Shown: positions 1-12,200 of the stretch, one piece after another | Numbering within the stretch: position 1 is the stretch's first letter | How the letters are laid out: each line of letters starts with the position of its first letter | NCBI GenBank assembly: GCA_000310025.1 | Contig: FN648886.1 | Span: 1-24,735, forward strand | From: Ectocarpus siliculosus | Taxonomy: Eukaryota; Sar; Phaeophyceae; Ectocarpales; Ectocarpaceae | Reading direction: 5' to 3' | Length of the DNA: 24,735 bases | Made by a program: the position numbers and the translations under genes | Notes under the pieces: generated by a model | Databases searched by the model: none | The model's input: the letters and a program-made list of their open reading frames with translations, nothing else | Told to the model about the DNA's origin: nothing

Positions 1-138
1 AAAATTCCCGACAAATGACGCAGCTCAGGCCTCAGACCCGCTGAGCGCACTACAACCGAAGGACAACACTGCTGTAGCAGGTATTTTTTCGGTTGAAGGC
101 ACGCATGTGCGCGTGCTTGAAAGGAACACTGGCTCTTT
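1..138 (+). CDS. Exon 1 (partial; 3' boundary uncertain), beta-helix coil
   Basis: Frame 2 is open from the left edge and reads a coil-like stretch containing GIFSVEGTHVRVLERNTGSL. A GT at 139 is the only nearby donor that leaves phase 2, as the next exon needs; its sequence GTGCGG is a weak donor. Stronger-looking GT sites at 81 (GTATTT) and 153 (GTATAA) give the wrong phase. The exon may begin inside the window or before it. The same frame stays open through the following CAA run. Confidence 0.45.
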
Positions 139-165
139 GTGCGGGACCACAAGTATAACAAGAAC

Positions 166-219
<54 letters not shown>

Positions 220-3200
220 TCCAGGGCCCACCTCGACAACGCGGGCGTGGTGAACGTCGGCGAGTTCGCCACACTCTTAGTGGAGGGGGACGACAACGTT
301 TTCGCGGGAAACGAGTGCGGCCAGAACGGTGCGGTGTTTGGAGCCACCACCGACACAGTCATCGTCATCGAGGGGGGGACCTTCTTCGGCAACGAGGCTG
401 CGGATGTGAGAGAGGTGGCGGTTGGGGCAAAATACGCTTGTACTCCGTAGGCGATTCCCGATTTTGGTTATGATAGTAAAGAAAGGTAAGAGTATCTTAA
501 TCGCAAAAACAAACGCCTCCGGAGTATGGTACGAGCCTACGGCTTAAACGCTAGCGGTGGGTATTAATATATTTTATGTGCTTGCCTGACTTGCTATCTT
601 CATCTGTATTTACCTTAAGGTTGCGAGTCACTGCACCCGCGTGCGGTTTTTTTTTCAACATTTTCGCCATTAACTTTGCATCGCACAGGGGGGCGATGAC
701 TCCGGACCGTGCGATGACTCCGGATCCTGTGCGGAACTCGAATTAATTCGTTTGTTTTGATATGTAACGCAAACCCCTGTGCGATACCTCCGGTATATGC
801 GGTCCTGAGTAAACCCCGAAGGCGATATTATCAAGAATTTTCAACGCATCATGTACGATAACTCCGGTATGTGCGGTACTCGAAATACCTTTGCAGACGC
901 ACGGACACCTCAGTTATGGTGCGGTTGCAGGCTCCAAACGCAACGTACACACACGCTCGCATATCAGTCAACCACAGCAGTTAGCCCGGTGTACCATCTG
1001 TCCGAACGTTCTTGTGTGTGCATCCCGGCAAGACAGAGGTTGGCGCTGTTAGGTGTTTCTGGTAGTGACGGGGTTGAAGTTTGTTTGGTGTAGCGAAAGT
1101 AGAACATGGGTAGTGCTGCTGTTCCATGGTGCTGTTCCATGGTACTGCTGTTAGTGCTTGTTGGCTTATGGCTGCTGTTTTTCTTTCTCGTGTTTCGGTT
1201 GAATGGACAATGTTCAATTTTACCGATCCAATGGAATTTCAAATTTGTTTCATTCCTTCATACCTCCACCTGTGGTGTGCGATGTTGACATACCCATACA
1301 GCAGATCTAACATGCCAGCACTGGCATGGTTACAGGGGTGAGTTGTTGCCCCGGAATCGCTGGCACTCAACTACCCTACTGCTGTAGGTTGCGAGTCATC
1401 ACACCCCTGTGCGGTGACTCCGGACCCTGTGAGGAAATCGAATTAAATCATTTAGCCATTTAGTTTGCATCGCACCCCTGTGCGATTACTCCGGACCGTG
1501 CGATGACTCGCAACCTTACGGTAATTATCGTTTAGCGTCGAGCGCTGGGTGTCGTTGCCACTGTTACTGTTGCTTTGTTTGTGTAGTATGCAGCAGTTTC
1601 GACAATATGCTTAATACAACTCGTCTTTCAATCAACTTTTCTCGTGTTTCAACTTTTTCGGTTTCGATATGCTGGTGACAATAGTAATAATATTCGGTGG
1701 CGAAATATGGTGTACTTTAACTTCGTGTGACGACTGCGCGTCTATTGGACAGCATTAGCAAAGGAGTCTCCTCAACAGAGTCTTGATATGCCGCAACTCA
1801 TTCCTCCGCCGTTCTCACCCCAATCAAACCACCGCTCTTCTTGAATCCTCCCTGCATTTGTCGGAAAACTCAACCGGTAATATAGGGTGGCGGCGTGATC
1901 TGGACCAAGGGAAACGTGACCATCCTTGGGGGGAATTTTTCGGGGAACGCAGTGCCGGAAGCGGGAGGAGTAGTGCTCGCTGCGGAGGAAAGCACGGTCG
2001 TTATTGCAGGTACGAGAGACTGTTCTTGGTGGTGGTGGTGGTGGCGGTAGTGGAGGTGGTGGTAGTGGAGGTGGTGATTGTGGTGGTTGTCGCTGTCGTT
2101 GTTGATGTTGTCGTTGATGTTGTCCGTGTTGATGGTGGTGGTAGTTCTTGTTGTTGTTGGTGTATTGGGGTTGTTTTTGTTGTGTACTGACTGATAGTTT
2201 TCATTGCCCCCGTCGTTGCCTCGTTGTTGTTGCCGGTTATTGTTTTTTGTTATTTCTACTTTCTGTGTTATTTTTCTATCATATGTAGCCCCGGGACGTC
2301 GACCTAGCTTTCAAGCCAGGCGGAAGCATTAGCGTTGCACTGAAACCGTCTGGCTCGAACGCAACCTCACTTGTTTAGCAAGAGGCTACAAAAGACTTCC
2401 GGGTGTTCTTTGAGAAACTTCGGCTTTTTAAGGAGGCGCACTGTGTAAGTTCACGTGTACACAGCAGTCGATTGACTTACGTCGTCCGCGTATGTTCAGC
2501 GTATGTGCGTACCCGCTAGTTGGTGGCGGCTACGGTTTTTTTGAGGGGGCTCCGGGATAAGAGCGTCAAGGGTCTTTGTCACTCCACCCTCTTACATCGC
2601 AGCTGCTGTACTGCCCGTATCCCTTTACGCAAAGTACGCAGTGTTACAAGCTGCAAGCCTATAGATGAGACTTTCTTGTTGTAATCATAACCTTTCCTGC
2701 TCAATCTCGGTCTCGGTCTGGTCAAGGTGGTCTCTTCCAGGGTAACGAGGCATTGGACGGAGGCGTGGTGTTCGTGGGCGAGGGGGCGGCGGTGGAAGTG
2801 GAAGGAGGCGTTTTCGACTCGAACCTTGCTGGCAATGGGGGCGGCGCCTTCGCTGCGGAGGAAGACGGACACATCAGCGTGAGAGATGGAGAAAGGAGAG
2901 ACAGATTGGCAGAGAAAAGTAGATACGGACACGTTATTGACACGAAGGCAGGCAGGCAGGCAGGCAGGCAGGCAGATAGGCAGACGCGTGAGAAGTGGAG
3001 AGAGAAGAGAGAGGGGAGACAGACAGATGGGCAGACAGGCAGGCAGACGGACAAACAGAAGGGGGGCTTTGCGGGTCTCGCAACAACTACGAGCCCCCAT
3101 CCATCCTGACAATCAACACCCGGTACACGCCAACATCAATCCGCACAGATCACGCAAGGAACTTTCACCAATAACGAGGCCGACTTCGGGGGGTTTCTGT

Positions 3201-6200
3201 ACAAGGAGGGGCCGGGAAACGCCTCCTGCACGGGTGCGAGCATCGCGGGGCACCGCGGTGTGAACGGGGGTGCCTTGTATGCGGTCGAGGGGCCCAAGCT
3301 GGAATGGGGGTGCGACCTGGTGAACAACTCCGCGCTCACGGGACCTGCCATGTGAGGTGTTTGCATGCGGGCGGAGTGGAGCTTGGTATCTCAGCTCACA
3401 CAAGTTTGCGTGCGTGTGTTTTTTTATTTTTTGCTTCGACGGCGCTAACCGTCTGACCCATGAAAAGACGTCAGTCTCAGTGCGGTTGAAAACGCAAAAC
3501 ACTTCTAAACGCCATTAACTAGGACTCCGTGAGGGCGGCAGGGGGGAAGCTAAGCCATTCTCCGGATTAAGAAAGACATAAACGGTAGTAGCAGAGGAAT
3601 ATGCACGTGTCGACCAAGGCTGTTACCCTGCACACGAGTTCATTTGGAGTGCTTTCACCACCATCCTCCTTGCTGTCACCACCATCACTCTCATCATCTT
3701 ATACAGCTATTTTCAGGCAGTTTTTTCTCTACCTAGCCCTCGTCGTTTTTTGTGGGGAAGGTCATCTGGCTCGAAGCTCTTGCTCTCTTCCACTCCATGC
3801 TTCCCTCCTCGATTGCTGTTTTGGTCGTTGTGTGTGTTTTTATTATTTGCTAATGTGTGTGGTTGTTTTTTAAGGTTATTGGGGGGGGGACGACACGACA
3901 GGCTATAGGCTGCCCTGGTCGACATACTATTCAGCATCGTGAATGAACCCAGATGAGTTTGTTAGACAAATGGTTGTAAAACAACAGGCGGTGCCGTTTC
4001 CATCTTCAATCCGGAGAATAGCGTGACGTCTCCTCACGCGACCGCAGATCATGGCCTGTAGGAGAATCGTGTTGCGTGTTTTTTCCGCACTGAGACTTGA
4101 CTGCGTATTTTCGTTGGTCAGCCGGGTTGTAGCGCGGTCGATGCTAATGGTAATATCGCACACCCACACACACACTACATGTTGACGTTTTTTAATCCCG
4201 CTGTATGCATTAGACTGACGTATTTTCATTGGCACGCCCGTTGACGCCGTCGATGTACATACAACCATTACCAAACCAAACCAAAACCACACTATCGAAC
4301 CAATTCCACCAACACAAAAAATCCAACCGAACCAAACCAAACCAAACCACACCGAACCAAACAGCTATGCTCGGGACAATGCGGAGGTGGTGCTTCGCGG
4401 GGTAGAGCTTTACGACAACTTCGTCGCTCGCGGGAGCGTCGTCTTCGTCGTTTCCAGCAACCTCACCACCTACCAGGTATTGCTGCTGCTGCTGCTGCTC
4501 CTGCTGCTGATGCTGCTGCTGTTGATATCGTTGGTTTAGATGTTGTTGTTGGTGTTGCTGCTGTTGCTGCTCCCCTTCCCAATAGTGACCCTTGCCATGG
4601 TTGCCATCTACACCGGACGTGCCTGAATGGGTGAAGGATTCATAGCAGTGAATATGTATGGGTGCGGTAGCTTCCCCAGAGGCCGAAAGAGAAGCGAAGG
4701 TAGACTCAAAGACCCTATTGCTTCGACTAGGCTATGTAGTTGTAGTGGCATTTTTCCAAAGATGGAAATCCCGATTGTACGCCTTTTACGTCCAAACCCA
4801 CATGGGCCGCGGGAGATCTGCGTACTTCGTTGGAAGAAGGCACACAAGCGCGCTCTTGGCCCTCAGTACTCGCCTCACAGAGACATGTTTGCGTTCAAAC
4901 CTTCGAGGCCGCGCAGTTGATTGCTGTGAGCCTCTTCGAGCCAAGTTTGGAGAGCTGGGGTGCGGTGTGTGTTCATCATGGTTGGTAAAATAGGAAATCC
5001 AATTTAGAATTCTGGACGATCCTGGTTGGAATTCCTCATGAATTCCCAGCTGGAATTGGTTGAAATTCCAAACTGGGAGTTTACTTCCAATCATTACATA
5101 CTCTGCGCACACTGCGCCCTAGCTGCCCAAACTTTGCTCCGAGAAGATCACAGTAGTGGAGCGTACAGCCTTATCGGTTAGACATCAAGGGTCTGTGAGG
5201 CGAGGACGAACTGACGAAACGCCTCGGTGCGCTCTGCTTGCTATCCAGTACACAGACCTCCTGCTTTTGGGGTTGGGTGGAGCATTTTCTGTCGGTCCCC
5301 CGGATTCCCATCTTGGAAACATTTCCATAACAACCAGCCTTAGAGAGTGAGAGACATGCAGCAGGCCACACCATCACCATGTAGTGTTGTTATGCCTTGG
5401 ACTAAGATACCATCTGGGCGGGTATATCTTTCTGGAATATCCCGACCACCTGCCCAGATTCCTAGTATTCCGACTTTAAGCAGGTAATAGTAATGGTTAC
5501 TAGCAGCAGCAAGCGATGCGCAAGCTTTCCCCCTTGCTCAGTGTTGCCTGGGAGTGCGCGATAGCGAGCGACTGAGAGGAAAAGGAAGGATAAGGAAGGA
5601 ATCAGACTGAAGAAGCGAAGCGGCTCCAACCTGCACACACTTGCCGGATTAGCTCCTCCACACTGAACCATCGTCACATCTCGTCACACTTGGCGTCGTC
5701 TTGGATTCGAACGTGAGTCCACAGTAGCATGTCCGTCAACACATATCACCAGCGTATCCCCCGGAGGCCCCGTAGACAGCATACTCTGCCGAGAACCCCG
5801 AACATTCCCCCCCCCTGCTCCGTACGAGATACGATCTACGAAATTCCCGTCACGACTATCATTGCCAGGAAAAAACGGCAATAAATCACGCTACCCATCC
5901 ACCATATTCCAATCCAAACAATCTCCCAAAAAAACAATGTTCTACGAAATCTGTCGATCTCCCAATAAAACATGTTCTACGAAATCTTTCAAATCTTCTG
6001 ATTGTGTCAAATTACAATCCCCTAAAAGGTCTGACAAATAACAAATGGCCCTCTTGAGAAAATGCTCTACCAAATTCTCAAGCAGTCCAACGCAGACAAC
6101 TACCCTTTGAAAAATACCAAGTATAGATTAACGTTATGTCGGAGTTGCGTCAGAACGGGGACGGGTAACGCCGGGAAAACGTGCCCCAATTACTCAGAGC

Positions 6201-9200
6201 AACTTCCTCAGATAGAAATGATGTTCAACTCAATGACCAGTTCAACAACCTTCGGAAGCACAAATGCTTCAACCATAACTTTTCGAAACATGCCAAACCC
6301 TTCCTCCAGTGTACAGACAGACATGCAAGTACAGTGTAGCAAAGCCCGCAGCAAACCGATCAAGTGCATCCCAAAGTTGTTCGGAAACAAGCGACTAGTA
6401 AAACCTTCATCAATACTGCCGCAGCTTCGATTCCTCCATCTCAGCTAATCCATCCAACGGCCCACCTGCGGGGACATTCCATATACATGCAACGAAAATC
6501 CCATTCAATTTTCAATTCCATGTCAGCTCCACAGGTAAAACGCGGAAAATGATCCACACATGAACTTCCAAACCCGATTTCAAAATACGTCTTGTTGTAC
6601 TGCGGCGGATAACATGGTATCACTCCCCCCCCCCTGATTTTCGATGGCAGTGCAACAATGAGGCGTGACTCCAAAACGTCCAGCTTGCCATCAGGTAAGA
6701 CTCCAAACCGAAACAAGAAACCAAAATATATCAAAGAAAGAACGCCACACGTCCAGCACTACCAGTCTGCCGTACAAATAAATCCGTGTCATCACACAAA
6801 TCGGTCTATTTCGGAAGGAAATTGGAAGTACTCCGCAAGGATTGACTCGTCGGGTACCGGTACATGGGAGGGACAGACAAACGGTGCGTGCCCCCCAACC
6901 TCTTACCCAGTAGGTCGCACGCCAAGCCAACGCCTACGTATACCCAGTACCACCTGAAAAAAAAAGCGGTAACTACCATAGAGAAGGTTGTCCTATAACA
7001 AAGAAGGTCAAACCAATGTGGAACAAACCCCACGCAGAAATATTCTACCACCGCCATTTGACATATGTTTCCTGGCAACAGCCCCCCTGCCGCAACATTA
7101 CGTTTGTTTCCACAAAAAACAATACAAAAAACCTACCAGGAACTTTCCTGCCAATTGGCGTGGAAATCGGCGTCATTGCAAGGTAAAACGCGAGTAGACA
7201 TCTCTACAGAACAGAACCAAAACAAAACGAAGTCTGAAATGCGCCAAGGAGGAATATTGATCTACACACACTCAAACAACGGTGAAGAGTGCAGCAGAGA
7301 CATCGGATGTGAACGCCAAAAACACCAAAACGACAGACTGCACAACACGAAAATAATACTTCGAAGTACGCACTAAACATCACGTGCTTTGGCGAGATCA
7401 AGACCCCAGCAGAAGTCGCGCTGCTTGCGGTCATTGTTGGACTCGCCCGACCCTCCGAACTCCCTTCTCCGCTTCATGGTCCTCCTGCCGCTGTTCCGGC
7501 CGCGAACACGAGCGCCCCCGCCGTCCCCACCACCACATCTTTCCACGGTCGGAAGGGGTGCCTAACCCCAGCACGGGCCCCACTCTCCCAGCCTTCAACC
7601 GGCACAGCGTCCTCGGGTCGAAGGGGCGCAGCAGTGCCCGAAACCGGGCCACATCCATCCTCTTTCCGTGGTCATTGCTAGTGCTGCTGCTGCTGCTGCT
7701 GCTAGTGCTGCTGGATCCGTCGACCAGGTCGTCCACCCCGGGATCGTTGGCGCTGCGCACCCCCGAACACAAGGTGCCGGGATCGAAAGGGTGCGTGGGT
7801 GCCCCCCTCTCGCCGCAGTCGCTGTCATCCCAGCAGTTACCAACCTCACCTGCGCACCAACCGCCATCATCGCTGCCGTCGTCGATGCCGTTGACCACCG
7901 CTTCTCCGTTGCACGTACTGACCGCCCCCCCAACCGATATGGGGGAGGAAACGTCACCACCGGTCGCCATCGTAGCGGCCGGTGCCGTCGCCGCGGTCGC
8001 GGGTGGTGCCGTCACCGATGTCGCCACTCCAGCCGCCGATACCGCCGCTGTAGCCACCTGCGCGGGCTCTCGAGCCGTTCTCCCCGCCAGCGTCGCGGAA
8101 ATAACAGTGTCACGGGGCACCGCCGACGTCGCCGCTGTAGCTGCTGCCGATGTTGCCGCTCCTGCCGGCACTGCGGGGACCCCGGCCATCCCCCCCGTCG
8201 CCTCCGAGGGGAGAACACTGCCGTCCGAGGTCGCCGCCGTCGCCGCTGGAGCTGCTGTCGATGCCGCCGCTCCTGCTGCCACTGCCGGGACTCCAGCCAT
8301 CCCCCCTACCGACCCCCAAGACGCCCATCTGCCGAAAGCCCTAGCTGTTGAAGCTAATGGTGCAGTGATCGGAGTACGTGGGCACCCCAGCTGGCGTAAT
8401 GATCTTGTGCGTTGTAGAGGAATGATCGTGGCCTGAGTTCAGGTAGAAGCACCGCTCCCCCTTGCTGTGTATCTTGGACGGGTGGTGTCGGTGGCGGAAG
8501 CCGGGCATCATGGACGGCAGGACTAGTCGGGTCCTTCTCCTGCCGTACAGCTTAACCTCTGGGTACCGCTTGTCTTCCTTGCTCACCTCCGCTGCGATGT
8601 TCAAAGAGTCGTTCACCCACGCGAAGGCCTCGGGCCAGATAGCACGGAAGGACCTATTGTGTTTGGGTGCGGCAGCTTCGTCAGAGGCCGAAAGAGAAAC
8701 GAAGGTCGACTCAAGACATTATTGCTTAGAGAGTGAGAGACATGCAGCAGGCCACACCGTCGCCATGTAGCGTATCCATCAACACATTTCATCCGCGTAT
8801 CCCCCGGAGGCCCCGTAGACAGTATACCCTGCCGAGCACCCCACACAGAATACTTTACCAAGTGTTGTAATATCGTTTGTGTGGGTTGTGTGTGACACCC
8901 AATATATCGGCATCTTGCTTTGTATGGCCGTCGGGCGATGTGTTCATGCACGTTCGCCGACTTCAACACATGTATAATGGAAATACCCGGCTGAAAACAC
9001 ACAGCTCGGTGTATGCATCGTGCTGCAACTGCACACAATTGTTATTGCCTCCCCCCCCCTGGTGTGAGCCATCGGGGTTGTACTGCATGTTTTTGCGTTT
9101 GTTTGTTTTTTTTGCGGCAACCATGAATGGTGGTCGAGTAGATTATGTTGTGCGGGGTTGAGAACCCTCACTCCGCACAAAGCGGATGATCGCACCACGT

Positions 9201-12200
9201 TGTGGTAAATTGGTCAAGCAGTGCTTATGGCTGTCTCTGGAAGTGGAAGCACCAGAAAATAAATTACTTCACTCGCAGCTGTCATCTGTTGCAAGGAAGT
9301 AAGCACACGAGGCCGAACACCCTTGGTAGGACGCAGCGCACCCTCCATGCGACTCGCCGAATACCTCACGGCGCTTCGCGCTTGGTGATGTGGGAGCCTG
9401 GTCCGGTGAGAACCCGGCGTGTTCCGTCCCGGATTTGTAGGGATGCGAGGTCAATGGTCGAACGACTACGGCATGCACGACTATGAGCCCCCGGATAGGC
9501 TTACTTTTGTTTGATGAATCTCTCAACCGTTTTTGTCGCACCTTTGTCTTAACTGTCTTGGGTGTTTCTTGTTTGTTGCAGACGGTTTTCACCGACACCG
9601 GGGGGTCTTCTGACCTGTCTGCGGTGCAAGCGGACGAGGACTCTAGCTACAAGGCTGAGGAGACTTCGTTCGTTGGCTTCGCCGGAGATGTAAGTTTTGT
9701 CGCAGGCTTGATAAAGTCGTTACTGTTGCTGTGGCTGCTGCTATTGCTTTTGTTGGTGCTGTTGTTGTTGTTGTGGTTGGTGATGTTTGTGGCGGTGTCG
9801 ATGTTATTGTCGATGATAGCGGTGGTAGCGGTGGTTGGTTAACATTGTCGTTGTCATTTTTCTAACTTTCTTCCGTTCAACCATGTTAGATTTCCGCGTG
9901 GGTCGCTGACAGGCGAGCATTCCCATTTTTCGGCCTCTGACAGGTCCCCATTTCTCCCGTCCTTTTCATTCAGACTGCATTTGATTCTCCGCGCGGCTCT
10001 CCCTTTGTCGGGGCGTTCTGTGCGCTCCCCCCTCTCGTGGCCTGCGCGCACACACGTCACGGTCGCTCCACAGCCGTTCTCTCACCTGCCACTCCGTCGC
10101 TCACGTCGTCTTCCGTTCGCGTGTAGTTCAGGCCGTGCTTTCAGACAGAGCAGTACACAGCAGGTGCTGCTTTTCAACTCATGCATGCGTGGCTAAATTC
10201 TGTGCTGTTTTGTGCATTTGTTTTTTTTTTTCCCGCGCCGTGGTGCACAAGAAGGAGTGTGACGACCAGCTTTTGATACCCACATGAATATGTAATGGCA
10301 GTACTATCCATTCTTGTGTATTAGAAAACATACCGGGTCGACAAGTAGGTCGTTGTCGGTGTATAGGGCCTGAATGTACAAGGTTATATCGTGGCCTTTC
10401 CAGCAATCAATGTAAAATGCGTCGATACATCTTCTCCTATCCTGCAGTTTACGAAGGTCTAGCGTCTCTATCTCTCTACCAAATATGCGCTCTTGCTCTC
10501 TGTCTGTAGACTACTTTTAGTGCAATATGGACGCCTACACGCACCACTCTGTCTCTAGCTCAGCTCACGTGCTGCGTCGATACCCAACAAGTGGTGGTGT
10601 ACTTCCTGGATGCACATACATGTGGTCTTTCCAGCACGCAACCGGTGCTAATGCCCCTTTCATCCTTTCTATATGTGGGTTTTTTCGTTATTCCGCAATA
10701 TGCATCGTCTACGTGAATGCATCAAATCGTGCTGAAACTCCTGTATGTAGTTATTATTGTTCTTTCCGTACTTTTTTACCGCCGGGTATGCAGGTAAGCC
10801 GGTCGCCCCGGTGGTCTAGTTGGTATCCTCGAAACCTTCTAGAGGTCAGCTCAGGGGTTCGAATCCCGGCGTAAGCGAGCTTTTCCTGCAAAGTGAGTTT
10901 TTCTCTCGCTTCCGCTCCTGGCCTAGTGGATAGCGCTAGTTCGTGTGTACACAGAGGGAAGAGAGTGCTGAACTCTTCTCGCATCAAAAATCGAAGGCAA
11001 CGTACCGCAGGAGGGGAGGGTAGAGAGGGGCCCTTCTGTGTGACCACGGGTTGGAGTAAACGGCACTAGTGCTGTGAGCGCTGATTTGAAGTGAAGACAA
11101 AAAAAGAAAAAAATGCATATGCAAATGTGCAATAATTGATGACGCTCTCCCACCCATCGTGAGGGAACGGGGGTGTCATGCATTTTGGTACAATCAGTAG
11201 TGTTGTATTATGCTGTCGTTCAAGCAACATGCAATGGATGCTCTGCCCCTTTCATCCTTTCCAGTGGCATTTGTTTACTCCGCTATTGAAGGCGGTAACC
11301 TTTGTAGACTACGAGGTAATTCGTTTTGCTGCTTTCTTTGTCATTCTGCGTAGTCCAGTTCTCATACACGGTGCATGGTGGAATAGAGTGTGGAATAGAG
11401 GTCCTTTCACACCCATCGTGAGGCAGAGGAGGTGGCATGCATTTCTTTGAAGAGCTGGATGTATGTCGTCGTTCAAAATTAAATAGACGGATGGGTGATG
11501 ATACGCCTTCGGGAATTATGTGTGGCTTTGTTTTCTTTCAGTGGCCCATCCAATTCAACAAAGTTATGTACCCCACCAGTGGGGTAACGGTGGTATGTTC
11601 CCCACCAACCGTGGCACCACCCAAGCTGTACCGTTTCGGCCTCATGGTGGGTCCAATGATAGCCCTGCAACGCAATAACACGCTCGTTGAAGTCCTGTGC
11701 TGATTGGAGTCTTGTAGAGCGAGATATAGCTGGTGGGGTGTTTTAAGCGTTAACCACCCCACCGGTGGGGTGAATAAGAGATTACCCCACCGATGGGGTG
11801 TTTAGCCGTGCCGATTTTTTTTTCCCATGGGAACACTTTAGATCATCAGCAGTTGCGTCATTTAGAATATTATACAAAAAAATGGGAGATATAGTCTATA
11901 TATGGATGGGTGTCAATCGTGCTAGAAGTATGGTGGTATTGCTTACACCTAAGACGTGCAGCAGCGGTTTCCACACTATATGCATAGGTGGCACTATTGT
12001 TTAAAGCGCACAGTGCAGTATCAAACAGTATTTTTGATGCGAGGTGGATGATTTGTTCAATGATATTTTGTAGGAATCGGTCGGGGTACAGCAGTGGTAC
12101 TTCGGGCATTCATTTCGTATATACGTGTCGAGCATCAGATCCGCGTTTTTCAGCACTCTATTGTGTCGGTACATGAAATTTCAATGACACACAATAACAA

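Larger units (their letters stand above)
406..1885 (+). other. Intron 2 (1,480 bp)
   Basis: The donor is GTGAGA at 406 and the acceptor TATAG at 1885. The intron carries two copies of a short inverted-repeat element (615-723 and 1386-1516) and several scattered copies of the motif GCGATGACTCCGG. The small open frames here have no recognisable content and are not conserved with the exons. Confidence 0.8.
4477..9581 (+). other. Intron 6 (5,105 bp), rich in mobile-element debris
   Basis: The donor is GTATTG and the acceptor TTGCAG at 9581. From left to right it holds a CTG/TTG tract, a composite repeat (4656-5800), an A/C-rich plus strand with no recognisable feature (about 5880-7380), a low-complexity tail and Copia integrase remnant on minus (7431-8646), the compact form of the composite repeat (8661-8843) and a dispersed element copy (9052-9487). 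I see no intact nested gene. Confidence 0.75.

Noticed and set aside
610-1524. A single 915-bp transposon with near-identical 21-bp inverted ends at 610-630 and 1504-1524.
   Set aside because: The block at 1386-1516 is a complete element by itself and the block at 615-723 is a direct copy of its left part, so two copies explain the data better. The outer match remains possible.
7384-8436. 350-residue plus-strand open frame, the longest in the window.
   Set aside because: It is Ala/Pro/Ser-rich, has no domain motif, lies antisense to the Copia remnant and its tail, and is explained by biased composition.
8661-8843. Compact repeat as a retrocopy of a spliced transcript of the 4656-5800 locus.
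   Set aside because: No placement of the two junctions gives GT-AG (or GC-AG) boundaries on either strand; only 3-4 bp microhomology is present.
10801-10875. A functional tRNA gene with anticodon CTA.
   Set aside because: The A and B boxes are good, but the acceptor stem does not pair, the T-stem has only three pairs and the anticodon stem three. A SINE head is more likely.
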